From: Actinomycetota bacterium
GTDB lineage: Bacteria > Actinomycetota > Actinomycetes > Nanopelagicales > Nanopelagicaceae
Assembly (NCBI GenBank): GCA_026392815.1
Contig: JAPLBI010000054.1
Coordinates: 1 to 9,190 of the forward strand
Reading direction: 5' to 3'
DNA length: 9,190 bases
The notes below the pieces were generated by a model. That model made no database searches, had not been told where the DNA came from, and saw only the letters and a program-made list of their open reading frames with translations. The position numbers were made by a program, and so were the translations under genes. How positions within the stretch are numbered: the stretch's first letter is position 1; every line of letters begins with the position of its first letter. This document shows, piece by piece, positions 1-5,743 of this stretch.

Positions 1-522
1 ATTGCGGCAAGTAAAGGCACATCAGTTGGCCATTGCCCAGGCAGTAATTTAAAACTTGGTTCAGGCCTTGCGCGCTTTAACGATATGCGTAAAGCCGGCA
101 TCAAAGTTGGACTTGGCACCGATTCCTGTTCTTCATCGAATGATCTAGATATGTTCTCAGTTATGCGTATGGCAGCCCATGTAGTTGCACTGCGCCAATC
201 CCCTGCCGATGTTGATCTAACTTCTATTGTGCGCGCTGCAACTATCGAAGCAGCACACGCGGTAGGTCTAGCCGACCGAGTGGGAAGTATCGAGATCGGT
301 AAAGAGGCAGATCTAATAGCCATCGATCTACACGCCGCGCATTTAACGCCAGTGCATGATGTAAATGCGCTCCTGGTCTTTGCAGCCGGTCGCGGCGATG
401 TCACAGATGTCTGGGTTGCAGGAGACCAAGTTGTTGCAAGCCGCACCAGCACCAAGATCGATTTAACAGATTTGATTAAGCGAGTAAATGAACGAGTAAA
501 AGCGTTGGACCCACTGCGATGA
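1..522 (+). CDS. Amidohydrolase, MtaD/cytosine-deaminase type (5'-truncated by window edge)
   Basis: The reading frame is open from base 1, so the N-terminal part lies outside the window; 173 residues remain. What is seen is the C-terminal part of a metal-dependent deaminase of the amidohydrolase superfamily. HCPGSN (residues 11-16 of the visible part) is followed by a KLGSG segment, then GLGTDS with the metal-binding Asp at residue 41 and a SSNDLDMF run. The C-terminus has the usual ADLIAIDL strand and a WVAGDQVV motif of the composite beta-sandwich domain. Related enzymes deaminate S-adenosylhomocysteine or methylthioadenosine, cytosine, guanine or triazines. The HCPxSNxKLGSG and GTDxxSSNNDLDMF pattern points to the MtaD/TrzA group, but the substrate cannot be assigned. 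The stop codon overlaps the next gene's start as ATGA, so the two are probably co-transcribed and translationally coupled. Confidence 0.88.
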   Translation: MAASKGTSVGHCPGSNLKLGSGLARFNDMRKAGIKVGLGTDSCSSSNDLDMFSVMRMAAHVVALRQSPADVDLTSIVRAATIEAAHAVGLADRVGSIEIGKEADLIAIDLHAAHLTPVHDVNALLVFAAGRGDVTDVWVAGDQVVASRTSTKIDLTDLIKRVNERVKALDPLR

Positions 523-1223
523 CCTTTGCTGGCAATAGCATCCTAATCACCGGGGCATCTGGATTAATCGGGCGCGCCTATGTAGATCGCTTTCTAGAAC
601 TTGGCTTCACCGTCTGCGCGCAAGTAAATACCGGCGAGATCCATGCCCGTCCAAATTTACATGTCATTGCCGAAGATCTCTCTGTTACCAAATCCGGAAT
701 CTCACTTGTTCAAGAAGCGTTGGCGCGTGCCGGAAAGCTCGATTATGTAATCAATAACGCGGCCAACCAAGCGATTCTTGATCCAGCAACTGCTGCGCGC
801 GCAGAGATCGAACTTATGATGCGCATCAACGTTGATGCACCGAAAGAGATTATCGATGAAGCAGCGAAATCTGGAGTAAAAGTAGTTTTGAATATCTCTT
901 CAGTTGAGGCTCTTAACCCACGCGCTGGCCATGAAATTTATGGCGCAAGTAAGGCGGCGTTAGATGTCTTAACGCGTTCAGCATCTCGCTCACATGCACC
1001 GATGCGTGTACTTGGATTGCGATTAGGTTTAATTGGTCGCGACGGAATTGATCAGGCCTGGCCAGAAGGCGTTGCTGCTTGGAAGGCTGCGACACCTTTG
1101 GCGCGTTATGCGACCGCAAGTGAAGTTGTTGGAGTTACTGAATTTTTATTTTCTGATGCAAATGCCTGGGCCACCGGAAGTACTTACGACTTCGATGGTG
1201 GCCTAGGCAGTCACAGTTGGTAG
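519..1223 (+). CDS. Short-chain dehydrogenase/reductase (SDR family)
   Basis: This is a 234-residue classical SDR, an NAD(P)-dependent oxidoreductase with a Rossmann fold. The cofactor glycine motif TGASGLIG is at residues 11-18. NNAA at 79-82 stands in for the commoner NNAG. The structural and catalytic Asn is at about 104 (RINVD), the catalytic Ser at 127-128 (NISS), and YGASK at 141-145 supplies Tyr141 and Lys145. The FDGG at 225-228 is the usual C-terminal substrate-loop signature. The full tetrad is present, so the enzyme is probably active, but nothing in the sequence sets the substrate. The start is the ATG overlapping the upstream amidohydrolase stop (ATGA). The last codon and stop (TGG TAG) lie antisense to the 3' end of tRNA-Glu; a second in-frame stop follows at 1251-1253. 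No terminator hairpin separates the converging units. Confidence 0.92.
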   Translation: MTFAGNSILITGASGLIGRAYVDRFLELGFTVCAQVNTGEIHARPNLHVIAEDLSVTKSGISLVQEALARAGKLDYVINNAANQAILDPATAARAEIELMMRINVDAPKEIIDEAAKSGVKVVLNISSVEALNPRAGHEIYGASKAALDVLTRSASRSHAPMRVLGLRLGLIGRDGIDQAWPEGVAAWKAATPLARYATASEVVGVTEFLFSDANAWATGSTYDFDGGLGSHSW

Positions 1224-1293
1224 CCCCGAAGGGATTCGAACCCTCGTAGCTGACTTGAGAAGCCAGAGTCCTAGGCCGCTAGACGACGGGGCC
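1218..1293 (-). tRNA. tRNA-Glu (anticodon CTC)
   Basis: Read on the minus strand, a full cloverleaf forms. The acceptor is GGCCCCG with CGGGGCT, the D arm starts GTCTAG and ends GGAC, the anticodon stem CTGGC/GTCAG encloses the loop TTCTCAA with anticodon CTC, and the T arm is GAGGG-TTCGAAT-CCCTT. The body is 73 nt (1221-1293), with discriminator A at 1221 and a genome-encoded CCA at 1218-1220. Pair 1-72 is a G-U wobble. The CCA and positions 72-73 are antisense to the final Trp codon and stop of the convergent dehydrogenase. The CCA may be partly fortuitous, because the neighbouring tRNA-Gln does not encode one. The tRNA lies downstream of gltX and tRNA-Gln and probably shares their transcript; no clear own promoter was seen in the 48-base spacer upstream. 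Confidence 0.95.
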
Positions 1294-1341
1294 CTAGTAC
1301 ATTTTTACTGCTTGTATTGCTGATCGTGCTTGGGTACTGCG

Positions 1342-1413
1342 CTGGGGTACCAGGACTCGAACCTAGACTTACTGAACCAGAATCAGCAGGGCTGCCAATT
1401 ACCCCATACCCCA
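1342..1413 (-). tRNA. tRNA-Gln (anticodon CTG)
   Basis: The minus strand folds into a 72-nt tRNA. The acceptor is TGGGGTA/TACCCCA with the U1-A72 pair usual for tRNA-Gln. The D stem is GGG/CCC, the anticodon stem GCTGA/TCAGT encloses loop TTCTGGT with anticodon CTG, the variable loop has 4 nt, and the T arm is CTAGG-TTCGAGT-CCTGG. The discriminator is G at 1342. No CCA is encoded: the next minus-strand bases read CGC, so the end must be added by nucleotidyltransferase. It lies 29 bases after the gltX stop and 48 bases before tRNA-Glu. A non-discriminating GluRS would load it with glutamate for later amidation by GatCAB; that is family knowledge, not visible here. Confidence 0.95.
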
Positions 1414-1421
1414 TTACAACA

Positions 1422-1437
1422 GGGGTAAGAATACCCC
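1422..1437 (-). other. Hairpin between gltX and tRNA-Gln
   Basis: A perfect 6-bp inverted repeat, GGGGTA and TACCCC separated by 4 bases, fills the short spacer between the gltX stop codon and the tRNA-Gln 5' end. On the minus strand it is followed by CTGTTG, not by a T-run, so it is not a standard intrinsic terminator. The GGGGTA arm repeats the tRNA-Gln acceptor sequence exactly, which leaves an alternative pairing open (see findings). It may act in 3'-end stabilisation of the gltX message or in tRNA processing; function is inference. Confidence 0.5.
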
Positions 1438-1442
1438 AAAAC

Positions 1443-2890
1443 TTAAAGCGCTATCGCCGCTGAAATACGAGCCAACGACGCATCTTTTCCGAGCAACTCC
1501 ATTGACTCAAAGAGCGGTGGTGAAATGGTGCTGCCGGTTGTTGCAATGCGAACTGCGCCGAATGCAATGCGTGGCTTAAGCCCCAGCTCTTCAATTAGAG
1601 ATGTGCGAAGTGCGGCTTCAATGCTTTCGTGGTTCCAAGTTATCAGCGGCGTTAACTCAGCCAGTGAACGCTTGAGAACATCCTTTGATGCGCTATCGGT
1701 CACCTTAGGAAGAGATGCTTCTTCGACTTTGAAATCTTTCACAAAGAGGAAGCGCAACATTGCAGGGACTTCATCTAATTTAACGATGCGCTCTTGAATT
1801 AGCGGTAGCGCTTGCTTAACAAGTGCTATCTCAGAATCGCTTCCGGTGATGACGTTTGCCTTAGTTAGGAATGGCAGTGACCACTTTAGGAATTCATCTA
1901 AAGTCAGAGCGCGAATCTTGTCGCCATTTATTGCTTCTAACTTCTTCATATCAAAGCGGGCAGGCGAAGAATGAACTTTATCTACGGTAAACATCTCACA
2001 GAGCTCAGCCATCGTGATATTTTCACGGTCATCGCCAGGTGACCAACCCAGTAGCGCTAAGTAATTACAGATTGCCTCTGGCAAATAACCTTGTTCGCGA
2101 TACCAAGAAATGGATGCTTCACAAGCTTGGCATTGTCTTGGCCCATAACGAATGGCAAGTGGGCAAAGACTGGGTAATCTTCAATAGCAACGCCCATCGC
2201 CTGATAAACGCGGATCTGACGAGGCGTTGAAGAGAGAAGATCTTCGCCGCGCAGTACGTGAGTAACCTTCATCAAAACATCATCGACTGCAACTGCCAGC
2301 GTATAGAGCGGTGAACCATCGGCGCGAACTAGAACAAAGTCAGGTACGAATTTGTGATCGAAGGTAACTTCACCACGGATCTCATCGGTAAATGTGGTTG
2401 TTCCATCAGGCATGCGCATACGGACAACTGCGCCACGTCCCTGCGCTTTATAGGCTGCTACTTGATCAGCAGTTAACTCGCGGCAGTGGCCGTTGTAACC
2501 AGGTGCCACATTGGCAGCGCGTTGTGCTTCGCGTACCGCCTCTAACTCATCTGGTGAGCAGTAACAGTGGTAAGCATCTTTCTGATCTAAAAACTTTTCT
2601 GCCCAATGTGCGTAGATATCTAAACGCTGTGATTGTAGGTAAGGACCGTTTTCACCACCGACTTCTGGGCCCTCATCCCAATTCAAGCCGAGCCATTTCA
2701 AGGTATCGATTGCCGCTTGGATATATTCATCGGTAACGCGAGTTGTATCGGTATCTTCGATGCGGAACAAGAATGTGCCGCCAGTGTGGCGGGCGTAAGC
2801 CCAATCAAAGAGGGCGGTGCGGATATTTCCAACGTGTAGGTCGCCAGTTGGTGAAGGTGCGAAACGTACTTTTACTTTTTTCTGGCTCAC
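1443..2890 (-). pseudogene. gltX: Glutamyl-tRNA synthetase, frame broken by ~13-base deletion at the KMSKS loop
   Basis: Class I GluRS, which attaches glutamate to tRNA-Glu and, in organisms without GlnRS, to tRNA-Gln. The first frame (2890 down to 2123) starts with GTG and shows the HIGH-type motif HVGN at residues 19-22, a CYC...C zinc-type cluster (C109, C111, C136) and HVLRGEDLL at 211-219. It follows the family to GQDNAKL (residue 256), where the second ATP-binding motif KLSKR should come. Instead the sequence jumps to codons for EASISWYREQGYLPEA in another frame, and the anticodon-binding C-terminal half continues normally to the TAA at 1443. Counting against family spacing (12 residues between KL and the R-x-x-G-Y motif), 13 bases are missing. 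Restoring them gives 486 codons plus stop, a normal length. The GTG start overlaps the upstream FAH stop by 4 bases (GTGA). As written the product is truncated and lacks the catalytic loop, so it should be inactive. A sequencing or assembly error is a serious alternative. Confidence 0.93.
2122..2123 (-). other. gltX: Deletion junction in gltX (KMSKS motif lost)
   Basis: On the minus strand the Leu codon CTT (2125-2123) of the AKL segment is followed directly by GTGAAGCATCC. GT are the last two bases of the codon after Ser-Lys-Arg-X, and GAA GCA TCC encode the E-A-S that continues the family alignment in the downstream frame. The lost bases would encode S-K-R-x and the first base of the next codon. 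The extent is inferred from family spacing, not from a reference copy. Confidence 0.8.
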
Positions 2891-3675
2891 GGTTTTGCAC
2901 TCACCTTATTTGTTAGTTGGCCAAGTCCATCGATTCCGACAACGACGTTGCCGCGCTCAATGAGCGGTCCAATTCCTGCTGGGGTTCCAGTAATGATTAC
3001 ATCACCTGGCAAAAGGGTCATGATCTGTGAAACAAAGACCACAATGTCACTGACGCTAAAGATCATCTGATCAAGGGTTGCATCCTGGCGGATCTCATCA
3101 TTTACCTTAGAGAAAATTCTTTGCGTGCCCGGAACGAAATCAGTTTCAATCCAAGGACCGATTGGGCAGAAGGTATCAAAGCCTTTAGCACGCGCCCATT
3201 GGCCATCGCTCTTCTGTAGCTCGCGACAAGTGATGTCATTAGCCAAGGTGTAACCAAAGATGACTTCATGGACGCGCTCTTTTGGAACATCTTTACAGAC
3301 GCGGCCGATAACAACTGCTAGCTCTGCTTCATAATCGATCGTTGGCGCCATAGCGGGCCAGACAATTGTGTCTCCTGGACCGATTACTGAAGTATTTGGT
3401 TTTAGAAAGATGATTGGTTCTTTGGGAACTTCTGAGCCCATCTCTTTTGCATGATCGGCATAGTTCTTTCCAACTGCAACGATCTTGCTGCGCGGAATTA
3501 CTGGGGCAAGCAGGCGCACCTTAGTTAGCTCAACTTTTGCCGCAGTCTTGGTGACCCCGTGATAGATCGGATCTCCCGATATAACGCTGATCTGGTTATC
3601 TTCTTCGAGGATGCCAAAGAGCGGGTCGGTACCTAAACCTGATTCAGGACCTGGTGAGAAGCGAACAATACGCAT
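2887..3675 (-). CDS. Fumarylacetoacetate hydrolase (FAH) family protein
   Basis: A 262-residue protein of the FAH superfamily, metal-dependent hydrolases, isomerases or decarboxylases acting on beta-diketo and related acids (fumarylpyruvate, acylpyruvates, 2-hydroxyhepta-2,4-diene-1,7-dioate, oxaloacetate). The short N-terminal domain is followed by the catalytic fold: VGKNYADHAKEMG (residues 68-80, with His75), FLKP (90-93), DYEAELAVVIG with the metal ligands Glu116 and Glu118, then ANDIT with Asp147. The conserved GDVIITGTPAGIG stretch is at 224-236. All three acidic ligands are present, so it should be active; the substrate cannot be told. It starts with ATG 9 bases after the upstream small gene and overlaps gltX by 4 bases. 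The same FAH-gltX adjacency is known from Mycobacterium tuberculosis (Rv2993c next to the gltX gene), so the pairing is old rather than a local accident. Confidence 0.93.
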   Translation of the reverse strand: MRIVRFSPGPESGLGTDPLFGILEEDNQISVISGDPIYHGVTKTAAKVELTKVRLLAPVIPRSKIVAVGKNYADHAKEMGSEVPKEPIIFLKPNTSVIGPGDTIVWPAMAPTIDYEAELAVVIGRVCKDVPKERVHEVIFGYTLANDITCRELQKSDGQWARAKGFDTFCPIGPWIETDFVPGTQRIFSKVNDEIRQDATLDQMIFSVSDIVVFVSQIMTLLPGDVIITGTPAGIGPLIERGNVVVGIDGLGQLTNKVSAKP

Positions 3676-3684
3676 TGGGCTATC

Positions 3685-4023
3685 TTACGCCCTTGTCACA
3701 CTTCCATTTGCATCGATATGAAAGAGCGTTGCATGCGCAGAGTGTTGCTTAATAACCGTAACTTTGGCGCCGGGCAAACCTGCATATACAACGCCTTCAA
3801 TTCCTGAAATCTGTGATGCCAGAGCGACAACAAATACCGCTTCGACTGCATCAAGGCTTAACTCAGGAGATTCCACATTGATTGCAACATAGGTACGCCC
3901 TGTTGTATCGCGCAGAGCTGCTGCTTGTTTAGCGCCAGAACGTGCCAAGGTTGACATAGCAAGGGTTGCTAACTTTTGATCCTCTAGGTTTTCAAAGAGG
4001 TTAGCTGAATCTGAATTACTCAT
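3685..4023 (-). CDS. Small degenerate cytidine-deaminase-fold protein (Rv2365c-like by position)
   Basis: A 112-residue protein in the slot between the CorC-type gene and era in other actinobacteria, where a small protein such as Rv2365c of M. tuberculosis or one annotated cytidine deaminase sits. The pattern of a cytidine deaminase is traceable: an N-terminal helix (LEDQKLATLAMSTLARSGA), a strand, then GRTYVAINVE at 42-51, which matches the family's GrxytGxNVE. DAVEA with Glu61 stands where C-A-E should be, followed by the IEGVVYAG strand. The Cys/His zinc ligand before the Glu is Ala and no PCxxC exists, so it is unlikely to deaminate cytidine. I chose the ATG at 4023, giving an 8-base overlap with the upstream stop. 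A GAGG lies 9 bases ahead of it, while the ATG at 4029 is too close to that site and the ATG at 4056 would overlap by 41 bases. Function is unknown. Confidence 0.75.
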   Translation of the reverse strand: MSNSDSANLFENLEDQKLATLAMSTLARSGAKQAAALRDTTGRTYVAINVESPELSLDAVEAVFVVALASQISGIEGVVYAGLPGAKVTVIKQHSAHATLFHIDANGSVTRA

Positions 4024-5296
4024 GCTCATCAACCTCGCCATCTTTAACTCGCTCAATTATTACCGAACTTATTTTACGACGACGACCAACCGGGCGCTCT
4101 GATGTAATCGACCAACCCAGCATAGAGATCGTGCTGCCAGCGATTGGAACGCGCCCGAGCTTCTGCGCCATCAAGCCACCAATAGTGTCGACATCTTCAA
4201 AGTCTTCTTTATCGATCTCAATCTTTAACTCATCGGCTAGATCTTCAATATGCAGCGTTGCCTTAGCGCGCGCTTTATCTTCATTGATCCAGGTAAATGC
4301 TTCTACGCCATCATCGAATTCGTCGGTAATCTCGCCAACGATCTCTTCGATAATATCTTCGATTGTGATAATTCCAGCAGTTCCGCCATATTCGTCAACG
4401 ACTATCGCTAAGTGGATCTGATCGCGCTGCATCTCTTTCAGCAGTTCTGCAGCGATCTTAATCTCCGGAACAAACACTGCAGGGCGCATATGTTGTTCAA
4501 CTTTTTCAGTTGTCTCAGCATCATGGTGATCGAGTGCGCGCTTTGCTAAATCTTTAACGTAGGCAATGCCAATAATCTTGTCGAGGTTTTCACCGACGAC
4601 AGGAACACGTGAATAACCGCTGCGAAGTGCCAGTGATAACGCTTGGCGGAGAGTCTTATCGCCTTCGATCCAGACCATATCTGTGCGGTGAACCATTAGC
4701 TCGCGCACCAAGGTATCGCCGAGTTCGAATACAGAGTGGATCATCTCGTGTTCATCTGATTCCACTAAGCCACGCTCGTGCGCTTGATCTACTAGATCGC
4801 GAAGTTCTGCTTCATTGGTAAAGGGACCGCTGCGAAAACCCTTTCCAGGAGTAAGCGCATTACCGATTGCGATGAGCAAGTTGGTTACTGGACCCAAGAT
4901 AAATGCCAAGAAGTACGCCACTGAAATACCAGCGCGCGCCCATTTATGTGGATGCTGGCGACCCAAGGTGCGCGGACCAACGCCTACGACTACGTATGAG
5001 AGCACAACCATGATGACAACAGTTGCGATCATCGCCTGCGCAGATGAATATTCGCGCAACAGAGCAACCGCTAATAGCGCGGCTGCAGTAAATTCGCAGA
5101 TCTTGCGGACCAGCAACAGAACATTTAAATAACGTGATGGTTGCTGGGAGTACTTCTTTAGAAGGTGTCCCCCGCGCTTGCTTTCTAGTTCTTCAATCAA
5201 GATACGAGAAATAGAGGTCAGCGCTGATTCAGATGCGGCTAAAAAGCCCGCAAATGCAATAAGAGCAACAATGGCGCTGATATTTACAACATTCAT
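4016..5296 (-). CDS. CorC/HlyC-type CBS-domain membrane protein (CNNM/DUF21 family)
   Basis: A 426-residue inner-membrane protein often labelled hemolysin C or CorC, now linked to Mg2+/Co2+ transport in the CNNM family. The N-terminal DUF21 domain has about four hydrophobic segments near residues 4-24, 57-80, 87-106 and 124-146. The CNNM-type motif ESALTSIS follows the first segment. The cytoplasmic part has a CBS pair: the first at about 200-255 with SRVPVVGENLDKIIG, the second at about 265-320 with the conserved DEYGGTAGIITIEDIIEEIVGEI-type run starting at 301. The C-terminal CorC_HlyC domain covers about 335-417. I take the ATG at 5296, which overlaps the ybeY stop as ATGA and has AGG 7 bases upstream. 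A longer reading from TTG at 5311 is less likely. The neighbours are the same as in other actinobacteria. Confidence 0.94.
   Translation of the reverse strand: MNVVNISAIVALIAFAGFLAASESALTSISRILIEELESKRGGHLLKKYSQQPSRYLNVLLLVRKICEFTAAALLAVALLREYSSAQAMIATVVIMVVLSYVVVGVGPRTLGRQHPHKWARAGISVAYFLAFILGPVTNLLIAIGNALTPGKGFRSGPFTNEAELRDLVDQAHERGLVESDEHEMIHSVFELGDTLVRELMVHRTDMVWIEGDKTLRQALSLALRSGYSRVPVVGENLDKIIGIAYVKDLAKRALDHHDAETTEKVEQHMRPAVFVPEIKIAAELLKEMQRDQIHLAIVVDEYGGTAGIITIEDIIEEIVGEITDEFDDGVEAFTWINEDKARAKATLHIEDLADELKIEIDKEDFEDVDTIGGLMAQKLGRVPIAGSTISMLGWSITSERPVGRRRKISSVIIERVKDGEVDEHE
4033..4036 (-). promoter_or_regulatory. Ribosome binding site deciding the start of the small deaminase-like gene
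   Basis: GAGG on the minus strand lies 9 bases before the ATG at 4023 but only 3 bases before the ATG at 4029, which favours the shorter protein. The site is inside the 3' end of the CorC-type gene, as expected for coupled translation. Confidence 0.5.
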
Positions 5297-5730
5297 GCAC
5301 TTGCCTGCCAATTCTTAACTAGATCTTCTTGTAGGGCGAACATAACTTTTTCATCTTCCTTATTGGCATGGTCGTATCCCAAGATATGGAGCAAGCCATG
5401 TGCTGCCAATATATAAACCTCGTGTTCGAAAGAGTGTCCGGCAGTTGCTGCCTGGCGCGCAGCCACAGTAGGTGCAATCACAATATCTCCTAGAGTCACC
5501 GCATCGTTTGGGTTCTCGGGCATATCCATAGGAAATGAGAGAACATCGGTAGGACCGGACTCATCCATCCACTTGATATGAAGTTCAGTCATCTCGTTCT
5601 CATCTACAAAAACCAAGTTAACTTCGCATTCTGGGTTTAGCTTCAACTGCGCCAGGCTCTTGGTCAACAGGGCACGCACTTGATCTGCGGGCACGAGTTC
5701 GCCAGATTTGTTGGTGATTTCTATAGTCAT
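5293..5730 (-). CDS. ybeY: Endoribonuclease YbeY (16S rRNA 3'-end maturation / ribosome quality control)
   Basis: A 145-residue UPF0054 metalloprotein of normal family length. The zinc-binding motif H-x3-H-x5-H is complete as HGLLHILGYDH (His111, His115, His121). The conserved LHIKWMDESGPTDVLSFPMD segment is at 50-69 and LGDIVIAP at 80-87. YbeY acts in the cytoplasm on 16S rRNA 3'-end processing and 70S quality control. The start is the ATG at 5730, matching the family N-terminus MTIEITN. A longer reading from TTG at 5787 would overlap phoH by 44 bases and adds a tail with no family match. No good Shine-Dalgarno precedes 5730, so translation may depend on coupling to phoH, whose stop is 13 bases upstream. 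It ends in an ATGA overlap with the CorC-type gene. Confidence 0.96.
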   Translation of the reverse strand: MTIEITNKSGELVPADQVRALLTKSLAQLKLNPECEVNLVFVDENEMTELHIKWMDESGPTDVLSFPMDMPENPNDAVTLGDIVIAPTVAARQAATAGHSFEHEVYILAAHGLLHILGYDHANKEDEKVMFALQEDLVKNWQASA

Positions 5731-5743
5731 AAGTGAATTTAAA

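Noticed and set aside
1422..1437. Intrinsic terminator after gltX
   Set aside because: The 6-bp hairpin has no T-tract on the minus-strand side and would cut off the two downstream tRNAs.
2057..2122. Programmed ribosomal frameshift joining the two gltX frames
   Set aside because: No slippery heptamer was seen at the junction, and recoding cannot supply the missing S-K-R residues; a deletion explains the spacing exactly.
2039..2230. Short plus-strand open frame opposite the gltX deletion junction, and the possibility of a small gene inserted there
   Set aside because: It is a shadow of gltX; both minus-strand frames give clear GluRS sequence on either side of the junction, and there is no family resemblance or ribosome-binding site on the plus strand.
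4131..5132. Plus-strand open frames inside the CorC-type gene
   Set aside because: Serine/threonine-rich or hydrophobic shadow translations with no motifs, opposite a complete DUF21-CBS-CorC_HlyC protein.
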